A DNA stretch of 64,000 nucleotides from CBDAPI01 sp965248635 (GTDB taxonomy: Bacteria; Acidobacteriota; UBA6911; RPQK01; CBDAPI01), in assembly GCA_965248635.1 (NCBI GenBank), contig OZ252114.1, positions 2,790,001 to 2,854,000 on the forward strand. The letters are read 5' to 3'. The stretch's first letter is position 1, and each line of letters opens with the position of its first letter. The notes under the pieces were generated by a model. The model was not told the DNA's origin, made no database searches, and saw only the letters and a program-made list of their open reading frames with translations. Position numbers and translations under genes: made by a program. Positions 8,528 to 17,207 of this stretch are shown one piece after another.

Positions 8528-9295
8528 ATGGCAGAACCGCTGATTCTGTTGACCAACGATGATGGAGTGAATGCCCTGGGGCTGGAGATGGCCCGCAGGG
8601 CATTGGAAGACCTGGGCCGGGTTGTGGTCGTGGCACCGGTCGAAGAGCGTAGCGGAGCCAGCCACAGCCTGTCTCTCACTCAGCCGGTTCGGATCGAGCA
8701 CCTCGAATCCGATCGCTATGCGACGACCGGGACACCGGTGGACTGTGTGATTCTCGGCTTCAGAAAGATCCTCGAGCGCTTCCCCGATCTGGTGGTGAGC
8801 GGGATCAATCACGGAGCCAATCTGGGCGAGGACGTTTTCTACTCCGGCACGGTGGCGGCGGCTCGCGAAGCTGCTCTACACGAGATTCCTTCTTTAGCGG
8901 TTTCCACGCTGGGAAAACAGAAGAGTGATTTCGAGCATGCGAGCGGCGTCCTCGGACGCCTGGTCGAGTCACTCTGGTCTCGGGTCGAAGGGGGCACCTT
9001 CCTGAATATCAATATCCCTGAAGGTCGGCCCGACGAGAATCGGTTCACCAGGCAGGGAAGTAAAAGAGTCACGAGTGGAATTGCCGAGAAAACGGACCTT
9101 CGCGGTCGCACCTACTATTGGATCGGACCGGACCAGAGTCAGTGGATGATCAGCCCTGACAGCGACTATGAAGCCATCCTCGGCGGACGAGTCTCCATCA
9201 CGCCGATGCAGCTGGTGCAAACGGATTATCAGAAACTAGCGGACCTTCAACAGCTCGAGTTGGATGCCCTTGACTCGCTGGAGAGCAGCAAGTGA
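8528..9295 (+). CDS. surE: 5'/3'-nucleotidase SurE
   Basis: SurE is a metal-dependent survival phosphatase that hydrolyses nucleoside monophosphates and short polyphosphate. The 255-residue product has the diagnostic N-terminal ILLTNDDGVNALGL with the acidic metal-binding pair, SGASHSLSLTQPVRIE and the VVSGINHGANLGEDVFYSGT segment. The ATG at 8528 gives the normal N-terminus; a TTG at 8504 would overlap the -10 box. The stop overlaps the next gene's GTG (GTGA), which indicates coupling. Confidence 0.96.
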   Translation: MAEPLILLTNDDGVNALGLEMARRALEDLGRVVVVAPVEERSGASHSLSLTQPVRIEHLESDRYATTGTPVDCVILGFRKILERFPDLVVSGINHGANLGEDVFYSGTVAAAREAALHEIPSLAVSTLGKQKSDFEHASGVLGRLVESLWSRVEGGTFLNINIPEGRPDENRFTRQGSKRVTSGIAEKTDLRGRTYYWIGPDQSQWMISPDSDYEAILGGRVSITPMQLVQTDYQKLADLQQLELDALDSLESSK

Positions 9296-9915
9296 CTGCA
9301 GTGGTTGGGGCTCGTCGTTACTCTCCGTTTGGCTTGCTGAGACGACTCTATGACTGGGTGCTGAGCTGGGCCCAGCGAAAGTCGGCGTTGTGGGCGCTGT
9401 GGGCCCTGGCCTTTGCCGAAGCCTCGTTTTTCCCGATTCCCCCGGACGTGCTGCTGATGGCAATGGCTATCGGTAAGCCGCGCAGGGCGTTCCGGTTTGC
9501 CCTGGTCTGTACCCTCGGATCTCTGATGGGCGGTCTGCTCGGCTATCTGCTGGGGTACCAGTTCTATGCTCTGGTTGGAAAACCTATCATCGATTTTTAC
9601 TCGGCCGCCGATCAGTACCAAAGGGTACGCGAGCTGTTCGAAACCTGGAACGCGGTCGCTGTGGCCGTTGCCGGGTTTACGCCCATTCCCTTCAAGGTAT
9701 TCACCATCGCCGCGGGGGCGTTTCGGGTCCATCTCCTGACCTTCTTCCTGGCCTCCGCCGCCAGTAGAAGTGCCCGCTTTTTTCTGGTTTCTGGGTTAAT
9801 CTATTACTTTGGGCCGGCAATCAAAGAGAAAATTGACCGGTATTTCAACCAGCTGACAATTCTCTTTGTGGTGATGTTGGTTGGTGGATTTTTGGTTCTG
9901 AAGTATGTAGTTTAG
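9292..9915 (+). CDS. DedA/YqaA-like (VTT-domain) membrane protein
   Basis: This 207-residue integral membrane protein resembles the YqaA branch of the DedA/VTT superfamily. Hydrophobic stretches include ALWALAFAEASFFPIPPDVLL, FALVCTLGSLMGGLLGYLLG, and a C-terminal TILFVVMLVGGFLVLKYVV. The FFPIPPD and GFTPIPFKVFTIAAGAF motifs are typical re-entrant loop sequences. Members of this superfamily are linked to lipid-carrier flipping. The exact substrate is unknown here. It is translationally coupled to surE (GTGA). Confidence 0.85.
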   Translation: MTAVVGARRYSPFGLLRRLYDWVLSWAQRKSALWALWALAFAEASFFPIPPDVLLMAMAIGKPRRAFRFALVCTLGSLMGGLLGYLLGYQFYALVGKPIIDFYSAADQYQRVRELFETWNAVAVAVAGFTPIPFKVFTIAAGAFRVHLLTFFLASAASRSARFFLVSGLIYYFGPAIKEKIDRYFNQLTILFVVMLVGGFLVLKYVV

Positions 9916-9922
9916 AAAGAAA

Positions 9923-9999
<77 letters not shown>

Positions 10000-10013
10000 C
10001 CTTTTCCCTGAAC

Positions 10014-10286
10014 ATGATTCGCTGTCGACGATATCTCCTGGCTGGGCGTGTCCAGGGAGTGGGTTTTCGTTATTATGCCTATCGCAGGGCACTCGAGCTC
10101 AAGGTAATGGGCTGGGTACGAAATCTGAATGACGGCCGGGTGGAGTGCTGGGGTGAAGCAACGCCCGGGGCTCTCGAGCTGTTTGAAGAGCATCTCTGGA
10201 ATGGACCCCGCTGGGGCCGCGTGGAATCTATAGACAAAGAAGATCTGGCTCCCAGGCAATACGCTGACTTTTCGATTGAGGTGTGA
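10014..10286 (+). CDS. acyP: Acylphosphatase
   Basis: This small cytosolic enzyme hydrolyses carboxyl-phosphate bonds. The 90-residue protein has the catalytic signature GRVQGVGFRYYAYRRA (conserved Arg) and GWVRNLNDGRVE (conserved Asn). The ATG at 10014 lies only 15 bp after the tRNA-Pro gene; earlier in-frame codons would run through the tRNA. Apt begins one base after the stop, so the two are likely co-transcribed. Confidence 0.95.
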   Translation: MIRCRRYLLAGRVQGVGFRYYAYRRALELKVMGWVRNLNDGRVECWGEATPGALELFEEHLWNGPRWGRVESIDKEDLAPRQYADFSIEV

Positions 10287-10287
10287 A

Positions 10288-10803
10288 ATGGAGGAACTCA
10301 AGAGGCTGATCCGTGAGATTCCGGATTTTCCCAAACCCGGCATCCTTTTCTACGACGTGACGACGCTTCTGAAGGATCCATTTGCTTTGCAGGAAGTGCT
10401 GCGGCACTTTGAAGAGGCTTTTCGTGGACAGCCGGTGGACAAGGTGGTCGGCATCGAGTCCAGAGGGTTCATTCTGGCTCCCACGGTAGCCAGCCTCCTG
10501 AATGCGGGATTCGTTCCGATCCGCAAGGCGGGAAAGCTGCCGGCGGAGACGATCCAGGCATCCTATGAACTGGAATACGGGCAGGACAGCCTGGAAATCC
10601 ACCGGGACGCTGTTGAAGAAGGCGAGAATGTCTTGATTGTCGACGACCTGATTGCGACGGGGGGGACTGCCAGAGCGGCCCTGGAGCTGGTGCGCAGGCT
10701 GGGAGGGCAGGTGACCGCCCTGGCCTTTCTCATTGAGCTGGAGTTCCTCTGCGGCCGAGACCAGCTCGAGAACGTTGAGGTGTTCTCACTGCTGCGCTAC
10801 TAG
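10288..10803 (+). CDS. apt: Adenine phosphoribosyltransferase
   Basis: Apt salvages adenine to AMP using PRPP. The 171-residue product shows IPDFPKPGILFYDVTTLL at the N-terminus, the FIPIRK-type segment (GFVPIRKAGKLPAETI) and the PRPP-binding loop VLIVDDLIATGGTARAA. Length and motifs are canonical. Its stop codon shares the palindrome CTAG with the stop of the convergent TPR gene. Confidence 0.97.
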   Translation: MEELKRLIREIPDFPKPGILFYDVTTLLKDPFALQEVLRHFEEAFRGQPVDKVVGIESRGFILAPTVASLLNAGFVPIRKAGKLPAETIQASYELEYGQDSLEIHRDAVEEGENVLIVDDLIATGGTARAALELVRRLGGQVTALAFLIELEFLCGRDQLENVEVFSLLRY

Positions 10804-11612
10804 TCGCTGGTATCACCCGGAGTCTCCGAGTCGGACTCGCCGCCTTCCGGAGTTGGTTCGGTCTCTTGGCGGGAAGCTGTCTCGCTTTCCAGAAGGGCAA
10901 TGCGCGCTTCAATAGAGGCAGCATCAGGACCTGATGGGTTCTCTGTATTGAGCCTCTTGAACAGATCCAGAGCTTTGGCCTTTTGTCCCGCCGCGTCGTA
11001 AGTCTTGGCCAGGCTGGCCAAGATCTCTGCAGCCGGAACAAGAGTCGACGGCTGGTCCAGGATGGCGTTCCATGCTTCAATTGCTTCCTCTCTCCGGCCC
11101 ATTTCCAGGGCCAGCTGAGCCACATGATTGCGAGCCAGGTTGCGGAGTTCCATGCTGGACGAGTGATCCACCACCTCTCGGAAAGACTGCCTGGATTCGT
11201 CGATCTGCTTCAGCCGCCGTTGCGTCACAGCGACATAGAAATGTGCCAGTTCGCCGACGCTTGACCAGCCCTGCTCCTGGGCAATCCGGCGGAACTCTCT
11301 GAGCGCCTGCTGATCGCGCTCCTCTTCACTCGTATAGGGGGGCTCCTGCTCCGGCTGATCCGGGTCCTCGCCCCCTGGAAGAACGGAATTGAAGATTTTC
11401 AGGGCTCCGGCCAGTTCTTCCTGGGCGGCAGCCGCGCGGCCGGATCTGATCGCGTCAAAGCCCCAGTACCCGGCACCCAGCAACAAGATGGCTGCGAGGC
11501 CACCCAGAAGAGAATTGCGGTATTCGATCACCCACTCCCAGGTTTCGACGAGAAGAAAGCGGATTCGATCTTCTGTGATCTCCTTGCGGGTGAGATGCTT
11601 GGGCCTGGCCAA
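10800..11612 (-). CDS. Membrane-anchored TPR protein (YfgM-like)
   Basis: The 270-residue protein has a basic cytoplasmic N-terminus, one membrane helix (SLLGGLAAILLLGAGYWGF, about residues 34-52) and an extracytoplasmic region of tetratricopeptide-like helices. It ends in an acidic low-complexity tail (EPTPEGGESDSETPGDTSD). This architecture resembles YfgM, a SecYEG-associated periplasmic chaperone-like protein. That assignment rests on architecture rather than a specific motif. The gene lies immediately downstream of tRNA-Arg on the same strand and shares stop-codon bases with apt. Confidence 0.75.
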   Translation of the reverse strand: MARPKHLTRKEITEDRIRFLLVETWEWVIEYRNSLLGGLAAILLLGAGYWGFDAIRSGRAAAAQEELAGALKIFNSVLPGGEDPDQPEQEPPYTSEEERDQQALREFRRIAQEQGWSSVGELAHFYVAVTQRRLKQIDESRQSFREVVDHSSSMELRNLARNHVAQLALEMGRREEAIEAWNAILDQPSTLVPAAEILASLAKTYDAAGQKAKALDLFKRLNTENPSGPDAASIEARIALLESETASRQETEPTPEGGESDSETPGDTSD

Positions 11613-11636
11613 TATAAGTACTCTCTTTCAAAACTT

Positions 11637-11710
11637 TGCGCCTGGCAGGACTCGAACCTGCGACACACGGGTTAGGAACCCGTTGCTCTATCCTTCTGAG
11701 CTACAGGCGC
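11637..11710 (-). tRNA. tRNA-Arg (CCT), CCA not encoded
   Basis: On the minus strand the cloverleaf has acceptor GCGCCTG/CAGGCGC, anticodon stem ACGGG/CCCGT with loop TTCCTAA (anticodon CCT), and TPsiC arm gcaggttcgagtcctgc. Discriminator A is followed by AAG, not CCA. The TPR gene lies directly downstream. Confidence 0.96.
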
Positions 11711-11746
11711 TGAAAAGAAGGTAGTTTAGCAAAAAGGCTCGACCTC

Positions 11747-12931
11747 GTGCTATGGTGGAAGAAGTTGAGGCACCGCTTCTCCAAACCCACAGCACAAACT
11801 GTCAGTGGCGTCCTTGCTCCCTACGCGGTGCGGGACGAGCAGAGCCGCGGAAGACGCCACCCGGAAGTTGTCCATCCGTATCGCACAGAGTTTCAGCGCG
11901 ACCGGGATCGGATTGTTCACAGCAAGGCCTTTCGACGCCTGGAAAACAAGACTCAAGTGTTCGCTCCCCTGTTCTCGGATCATTTCCGCACCCGCCTCAC
12001 CCACACCCTGGAAGTGACTCAGGTTTCCACCACCATTGCCCGGGCGCTGGGCCTGAACACTGACCTCTGTGAAGTCCTCGCCTTGAGCCATGACATTGGA
12101 CATCCCCCGTTTGGCCACGAGGGGGAAAAGGTGCTCGACCAGATCATGGGGGAGCACGGCTCAGGCTTCGACCATAATCTCCATGCTCTCCGGATCGTGG
12201 AGGATTTTGAGGTGAAATATCCGGCGTTTCGGGGACTGAATCTAACCTATGAAGTCCGGGAAGGGATCGTCAAGCACAGTAGCGACTGGGAGGATTCGAC
12301 TCGATCCTATATTGACTTGAGCGAATACGAACCCGGCGTCAAACCACCGCTGGAGGCCCAGATCATCGATCTCGCTGACGAAATCGCCTATAACGCAGCG
12401 GATCTCGATGACGGGTACGGTTCAGGGCTTCTCCGGGCTGACCTGATCCAGGAGGAAGTCCCGCTCTTCGAGAGGCTCTCCGGGACTGTGAGAAGCGAGT
12501 ACCCCCGGGCTCAGGAACGAATCTGGGTCAGTGAGACCCTGCGGCGGCTGATTGACTTCCTGGTCACGGATCTGATCGAGTTTACCTGGAGTGAAATCAG
12601 GGCCTGCGGCATTCAAAGCGTAGAAGACGTGCGCCGGCAGAAGACGCAGATCGTGTCGCTTAGTCCTCCGACTTCACGGCTGAATCAACGCCTGAAGCGC
12701 TTCCTGAACAAGCGGCTTTACGACGACCCGACCCTCAAGCAGGCTCGTTTGTCTGCCCAGGAACTCATTGAAGGCCTGTTCGGGTACTATTTGCTGAATC
12801 CAGAGGCTTTGCCCGACCACCACCGATCCCGACTCAGGGCCTCGGAACTGCCGCGAGTGGTTAGTGACTACATTGCCGGAATGACAGACGGTTTCGCCGA
12901 GCAACAGCTCCGGAAAATCAACCGAGACTGA
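11747..12931 (+). CDS. dgt: dGTPase-like deoxynucleotide triphosphohydrolase
   Basis: This HD-superfamily enzyme hydrolyses dNTPs to the deoxynucleoside and triphosphate. The 394-residue protein has RDRDRIVHSKAFRRLENKTQV, the first metal His in RTRLTHTLEV, the HD doublet in ALSHDIGHPPFGHEGE and the later Asp in IIDLADEIAYNAADLDDG. Its length fits the shorter dGTPase-like clade. The start is a GTG. It is monocistronic by position, divergent from tRNA-Arg. Confidence 0.93.
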   Translation: MLWWKKLRHRFSKPTAQTVSGVLAPYAVRDEQSRGRRHPEVVHPYRTEFQRDRDRIVHSKAFRRLENKTQVFAPLFSDHFRTRLTHTLEVTQVSTTIARALGLNTDLCEVLALSHDIGHPPFGHEGEKVLDQIMGEHGSGFDHNLHALRIVEDFEVKYPAFRGLNLTYEVREGIVKHSSDWEDSTRSYIDLSEYEPGVKPPLEAQIIDLADEIAYNAADLDDGYGSGLLRADLIQEEVPLFERLSGTVRSEYPRAQERIWVSETLRRLIDFLVTDLIEFTWSEIRACGIQSVEDVRRQKTQIVSLSPPTSRLNQRLKRFLNKRLYDDPTLKQARLSAQELIEGLFGYYLLNPEALPDHHRSRLRASELPRVVSDYIAGMTDGFAEQQLRKINRD

Positions 12932-12998
12932 GAAACTGAAACCACGTAAACATTTGAATAATAATAAGTTAAGGTCTGTTCATCCGTCTGGGAACTGC

Positions 12999-13028
12999 TT
13001 GACAGAATCACGCCCCGTGCAGTAAGTT
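12999..13028 (+). promoter_or_regulatory. Candidate promoter for yceD-rpmF-fab operon
   Basis: A perfect -35 TTGACA (12999-13004) is followed after 18 bp by a weak -10 TAAGTT (13023-13028). It lies 31 bp upstream of the yceD start. Confidence 0.4.
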
Positions 13029-13059
13029 TGTCGTTTTTGTAATGGGAGAGTGAGCCCTC

Positions 13060-13602
13060 ATGTTCGTTGAGCTCGGCGTAATCAGGAAAAGCCGGTCGCC
13101 TCATCGCCTAGAAGTTGCCTTGTCTCCCGACCAGATTGAACTCGACTCTCAAGAGATCTCTCTGCAGCTGGCGGAACCGGTCAAAGGATTCTGCGAGCTG
13201 ACCTTGCTGGCTGAGGATCTTGTTCGAGTCCAGGGAGAAGTGAAGACAGAACTAGCCGCTACCTGCAGTCGCTGCTTGAGCGGCTTTTCGAGGCCTGTCG
13301 AGAAGTACTTTGACCTGGTCTATGCCCCGGACCCGCAGGTGGATGGAGGCGACGACATCAATCTGAAGTATGACGACCTGGAGCTCGGGTTCTATCGGGA
13401 TGACAGGATTGATCTTCGCGGTGTGATCCTGGAGCCGATTCTTATTGACCTTCCCATGAAAATGGTTTGTGATCCGGACTGCAAGGGACTTTGCGACCAG
13501 TGTGGAATCAATCTCAATACCTCCAGTTGCACCTGTGAGCCGACCACGGACACGCGCTGGGAGGCGTTGGCTGAGTTCAAGAAGAGATTTACTGAAAGTT
13601 AG
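13060..13602 (+). CDS. yceD: YceD/DUF177 family protein (large-subunit assembly associated)
   Basis: This 180-residue DUF177 protein has the CSRCLSGF motif in the middle and a C-terminal cysteine cluster (CDPDCKGLCDQCGINLN, then CTCEP) that probably binds zinc. DUF177 proteins are almost always encoded just before rpmF and are linked to 23S rRNA or ribosomal protein accumulation. That arrangement is present here, with rpmF 32 bp downstream. Confidence 0.92.
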   Translation: MFVELGVIRKSRSPHRLEVALSPDQIELDSQEISLQLAEPVKGFCELTLLAEDLVRVQGEVKTELAATCSRCLSGFSRPVEKYFDLVYAPDPQVDGGDDINLKYDDLELGFYRDDRIDLRGVILEPILIDLPMKMVCDPDCKGLCDQCGINLNTSSCTCEPTTDTRWEALAEFKKRFTES

Positions 13603-13634
13603 TCGATCATCAATAGGCAAGAGAGGGTTCCGAA

Positions 13635-13814
13635 ATGGCAAATCCAAAGAGGAGACACTCCAAGTCACGTCGTGGCAAGCGGCGGGCACATGACGCCCTG
13701 ACCGCACCCGGCACGTCGGTCTGCCCGGAGTGCGGATCGATAACCCTTCCCCACCGGGTGTGTCCCGAGTGTGGTTACTACAAGGGACGTCAGGTCCAGG
13801 AAGTAGAGGACTAG
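13635..13814 (+). CDS. rpmF: Ribosomal protein bL32
   Basis: This 59-residue basic protein starts MANPKRRHSKSRRGKRRAHD and carries a four-cysteine zinc ribbon (CPEC and CPEC, 13 residues apart, followed by GYYKGRQV). It is a structural component of the 50S subunit. The stop codon TAG is part of the 12-bp palindrome CTAGTGCACTAG. The yceD-rpmF-fab order is classic. Confidence 0.98.
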   Translation: MANPKRRHSKSRRGKRRAHDALTAPGTSVCPECGSITLPHRVCPECGYYKGRQVQEVED

Positions 13815-13822
13815 TGCACTAG
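13811..13822. repeat. CTAGTGCACTAG palindrome, possible element footprint
   Basis: This 12-bp palindrome overlaps the rpmF stop codon. It recurs exactly at 36428-36439, where it overlaps the pyrH stop and borders a family 1 element. CTAGTG and CACTAG are the outer ends of family 1 and family 2 elements, so it may be an end-to-end remnant. Confidence 0.45.
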
Positions 13823-13835
13823 TGATCGGGAAACG

Positions 13836-14750
13836 ATGAAGGCATTCGTTTTTCCAGGGCAGGGCTCGCAGTCTCCCGGAATGGGGAAGGACTTGTACGA
13901 GGCGTTTCCGTGCGCTCGGGAAGTCTTTGATGAAGCGGATGCAGCTCTGTCTTTCCCGCTCTCGAGGCTTTGCTTTGCGGGACCAGCCGAAGAATTGACG
14001 CTGACCGAGAACACGCAGCCGGCTGTTCTCACCGCCTCTATAGCGTCTCTTCGTGTGCTGGAGGACCGGGGACAGCGGGCCGATGTCGTGGCTGGTCACA
14101 GCCTGGGAGAGTACAGTGCGGTTGTTTGCGCCGGAGGCATGAGCTTCGGCGACGCCGTTCGAGTCGTGCGGGAGCGGGGAAGGTTCATGCAAGAGGCCGT
14201 CCCGGTCGGAAAGGGAGCGATGGCGGCTGTGCTGGGCCTCGATGCAGAGCTCGTCTCCCAGATCTGTGTGGACACCGCCGACTCCGAAGTCGTCTCGCCT
14301 GCAAACCTGAACGCACCCGGCCAGGTAGTGATAGCCGGGCATGTCGCCGCTGTGGGAAGGGCTTCCCGGCTGGCGCAGAAACGAGGCGCGCAGCGCGTGC
14401 TGCGCCTGTCGGTGAGCGCGCCCTTCCACTGTGCCCTCATGAGGCCTGCCCAAGAGAGATTGGCGGCAGTCCTGCAGGGAGTGGAGTTTCGGGACCTGAG
14501 GGTACCCCTTGTGAATAACGTGGATGCTGTCCCGGTTACGGGTGCGGCCGAGGTCCGGGAGAACCTGATTCGGCAGGTGACATCGGTGGTTCGGTGGAGC
14601 GAGAGCGTCAGGGAACTGGTACGGCTCGGTGTGGAAGCGGCTGTTGAAGTCGGGCCGGGGCGAGTTCTGACGGGCTTGATCCGAAGAATCGACCGGTCGA
14701 TTCAGATGCAGTCGATTGGTACCTCGGCACAGGTGGAAAAGTATGTTTGA
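13836..14750 (+). CDS. fabD: Malonyl-CoA:ACP transacylase FabD
   Basis: FabD loads malonate onto acyl carrier protein for type II fatty acid synthesis. The 304-residue protein has the FPGQGSQSPGMGKDLY N-terminus, the nucleophile motif GHSLGEYSA, the malonate-binding Arg region (VRERGRFMQEAVP) and the catalytic His in SVSAPFHCALM. It is followed by fabG with an 8-bp overlap. The standard fab operon order holds, except that no fabH or plsX is seen between rpmF and fabD. Confidence 0.97.
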   Translation: MKAFVFPGQGSQSPGMGKDLYEAFPCAREVFDEADAALSFPLSRLCFAGPAEELTLTENTQPAVLTASIASLRVLEDRGQRADVVAGHSLGEYSAVVCAGGMSFGDAVRVVRERGRFMQEAVPVGKGAMAAVLGLDAELVSQICVDTADSEVVSPANLNAPGQVVIAGHVAAVGRASRLAQKRGAQRVLRLSVSAPFHCALMRPAQERLAAVLQGVEFRDLRVPLVNNVDAVPVTGAAEVRENLIRQVTSVVRWSESVRELVRLGVEAAVEVGPGRVLTGLIRRIDRSIQMQSIGTSAQVEKYV

Positions 14751-15486
14751 TTTCTCTGACAGAGTCGCCCTGATCACCGGAGCCTCCCGGGGAATCGGCT
14801 TGCAGATCGCCCGCGATTTCGCCGCCAGGGGCGCCCGTACCGTTCTCGCTGCCCGCAACCTCGATCTCATTCGACAACACACGGAAATCCTGCAGGCCGG
14901 GGGTAAGTCCGCTGTCGGTATGCAGTTGGACGTTACCGACGATGCTTCGATTCGCTCGGCAGTCGAAGAGGTCATCGAGAACGAGGGCCAAATTGACATC
15001 CTGGTCAACAACGCCGGTGTGACCCGGGACGGACTGCTCATGCGGATGAAGGACGAGGATTGGGATCAGGTCATGGCCACCAATCTGAAGGGAGTATTCC
15101 GCCTGATCCGGAAAGTGATGCCGCACATGCTCAGAAAGCGTTACGGACGGATTATCAACATTTCCTCTGTGGTCGCCCAGACCGGGAATCCGGGGCAGGC
15201 AAACTATGTTGCCAGCAAAGCCGGACTGATCGGTCTCACCAAGACCCTGGCCCTGGAAATCGCTTCCCGAAACGTGACGGTGAACGCCGTAGCGCCGGGA
15301 TTCATTGAAACCGACATGACGGAGGTGCTCCACGAACGCGTGCGCGAGCAACTGGTCAAAACGGTTCCGCTACGTCGTGCGGGAACAGTGGAAGACGTAT
15401 CCCCTGGTGTCCTTTTCCTGGCATCAGAAGAAGCTGGATATATCACAGGCCATGTGCTAAATATTAACGGCGGCATGTACATGTAG
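14743..15486 (+). CDS. fabG: 3-oxoacyl-ACP reductase FabG
   Basis: This NADPH-dependent short-chain dehydrogenase performs the first reduction of fatty acid elongation. The 247-residue protein has the cofactor motif TGASRGIGLQIA, the NNAG motif (ILVNNAGVTRDGLLMRM), the catalytic Ser-Tyr-Lys set (INISSVVAQTG...NYVASKAG) and the C-terminal GHVLNINGGMYM. The ATG at 14743 overlaps the fabD stop and gives the usual start MFDFSDRVALITG. Confidence 0.97.
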   Translation: MFDFSDRVALITGASRGIGLQIARDFAARGARTVLAARNLDLIRQHTEILQAGGKSAVGMQLDVTDDASIRSAVEEVIENEGQIDILVNNAGVTRDGLLMRMKDEDWDQVMATNLKGVFRLIRKVMPHMLRKRYGRIINISSVVAQTGNPGQANYVASKAGLIGLTKTLALEIASRNVTVNAVAPGFIETDMTEVLHERVREQLVKTVPLRRAGTVEDVSPGVLFLASEEAGYITGHVLNINGGMYM

Positions 15487-15517
15487 CTTTTCAGTCGGCC
15501 ATTCAAATGGAGGAGAA

Positions 15518-15760
15518 ATGGCAGTTCAGGAAATACAAGAAAAAGTCAAAGAGATCATAGTAGAACAGCTGGGGGTAAAGTCATCGGACGTCTCAGCCGA
15601 TGCGAGTTTTGTAGACGATCTTGGGGCCGACTCGCTGGACACCGTCGAGCTTGTCATGAAGTTTGAAGAAGACTTTGACATCGAGATACCAGACGAGGAT
15701 GCCGAGAAGATTCAAACGGTCCAGGACGCCATAAACTACATCCAGACTCACCACGCTTAG
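15518..15760 (+). CDS. acpP: Acyl carrier protein
   Basis: This 80-residue acidic protein has the phosphopantetheine attachment motif GADSLDTVELVM, with Ser in DSLD. It carries growing acyl chains for the Fab enzymes encoded on either side. A ggaggag-like ribosome binding site precedes the ATG. Length and sequence are canonical. Confidence 0.98.
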   Translation: MAVQEIQEKVKEIIVEQLGVKSSDVSADASFVDDLGADSLDTVELVMKFEEDFDIEIPDEDAEKIQTVQDAINYIQTHHA

Positions 15761-15789
15761 TACTTATATCTCCCAGGAGAACATTCAGT

Positions 15790-17028
15790 TTGCGAAGAGT
15801 GGTCGTCACCGGAGTCGGCCTGGTGTGTGGACTGGGTAACGACACGGACCACACGTGGGCATCCATCCGAAAAGGGGAGAGCGGGGTCAGGAGGATTTCG
15901 CACTTCGACCCGAGTGGCTTTCCCGCAACCATTGCCGCCGAAGTCAGGGGTCTGGAGCCTCTCGACTTCGTCGACCGGAAACTAGCCCGCAAGATGGACC
16001 GGTTCATACTGCTGGCGGTGGTCGGGAGCGACTGTGCTCTGGAGCACTCGGGACTCGAAATCAACCCTGAGAACGCGAATCGGGTCGGAGTCTACATCGG
16101 CTCAGGCATCGGAGGCTTCGGGACCATTGAGAGGGAACACGAGAAGTTCGTAAAGCTGGGACCCAGACGGATCTCACCCTTCTTCATTCCATCTGCGATT
16201 ATCAATTTGGCTGCCGGACAGGTCTCCATCCGGGTGGGGGCCTGCGGACCGAACTTGGCCAGCTGTACGGCCTGTTCCGCCGGTGCCCATGCCCTTGGTG
16301 ATTCGCTCAAGATTATCCAGCGTGGAGATGCAGATGCGATGATTGCCGGAGGTTCGGAGGCAGCCATCACGCCCATGGGAGTCGGCGGGTTTGCTGCCAT
16401 GCGGGCTCTCTCGACCAGGAATGACGCTCCCGAGCAGGCCAGTCGCCCCTTTGACCTTGAACGGGATGGTTTTGTCGTGGGAGAGGGTGCCGGCATCGTG
16501 ATTCTGGAAGAGCTCGAGTTAGCCCGCCGGAGAGGAGCACGAATCATTGCAGAGCTGGTCGGTTACGGCATGAGTGGCGACGCGCATCACATGACCGCCC
16601 CGCCCGAAGATGGCTCGGGAGCTTATCGAGCCATGGAGGCGGCTCTGAATGATGCCGGAATTGAGGGTTCCAGCGTAGACTACATTAATGCCCACGGCAC
16701 CAGTACTCCTCAGAATGACCGGATCGAGACTCTGGCCATCAAGCGCCTCTTCGGATCGCATGCCTCGCAGCTCGCCGTCAGTTCGACGAAGTCCATGACC
16801 GGTCACTTGCTGGGAGCGGCCGGAGGTCTGGAAGGCGGAATTACTTCTCTGGCCATCCGCGACCAGCTCCTTCCCCCGACCATCAACTATGAGAATCAAG
16901 ATCCGGATTGTGATCTTGATTACGTCCCCAACACGGCTCGAGAAGCCAGAATTGACTATGCCCTGTCCAATTCTTTTGGCTTTGGCGGGACCAATGCCGC
17001 CCTTGTCTTCAAGCGGTTTGACAGCTGA
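15790..17028 (+). CDS. fabF: 3-oxoacyl-ACP synthase II FabF
   Basis: This condensing enzyme elongates acyl-ACP with malonyl-ACP. The 412-residue protein shows the Cys-His-His triad: Cys in NLASCTACSAGAHA, His in YINAHGTSTPQND and His in SMTGHLLGAAG. It also has the C-terminal SNSFGFGGTNAAL. The start is a TTG (RRVVVTGVGLV). It closes the fabD-fabG-acpP-fabF operon. A promoter for the next gene overlaps its end. Confidence 0.97.
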   Translation: MRRVVVTGVGLVCGLGNDTDHTWASIRKGESGVRRISHFDPSGFPATIAAEVRGLEPLDFVDRKLARKMDRFILLAVVGSDCALEHSGLEINPENANRVGVYIGSGIGGFGTIEREHEKFVKLGPRRISPFFIPSAIINLAAGQVSIRVGACGPNLASCTACSAGAHALGDSLKIIQRGDADAMIAGGSEAAITPMGVGGFAAMRALSTRNDAPEQASRPFDLERDGFVVGEGAGIVILEELELARRRGARIIAELVGYGMSGDAHHMTAPPEDGSGAYRAMEAALNDAGIEGSSVDYINAHGTSTPQNDRIETLAIKRLFGSHASQLAVSSTKSMTGHLLGAAGGLEGGITSLAIRDQLLPPTINYENQDPDCDLDYVPNTAREARIDYALSNSFGFGGTNAALVFKRFDS

Positions 17029-17034
17029 AAAGGG

Positions 17035-17043
17035 TGCTATAAT
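17035..17043 (+). promoter_or_regulatory. Extended -10 promoter upstream of pgpH
   Basis: TGCTATAAT is a perfect -10 with the extended TG motif. A TTGACA lies upstream at 17018-17023, but only 14 bp away, so the extended -10 probably dominates. The resulting leader to the pgpH ATG is about 155 nt. Confidence 0.5.
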
Positions 17044-17207
17044 AGGGCTCGATCACCCATGAACACTGACCCCGCGATGTTTGGTGCTCCCGTCCATAAG
17101 TACGGTAGCGTCTGTTGGGGGCGAGTCTCTCTTCGGGCAATCCTCTAATCTCTTTTACTCAGGGCTGTTCCCTAAGGAGGCAGCCTCAGGTCCTGTTGGA
17201 CACAAGA

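Noticed and set aside
17059..17148. Possible 29-residue leader peptide upstream of pgpH (MNTDPAMFGAPVHKYG...)
   Set aside because: No ribosome binding site, no regulatory codon run, no terminator hairpin after it.
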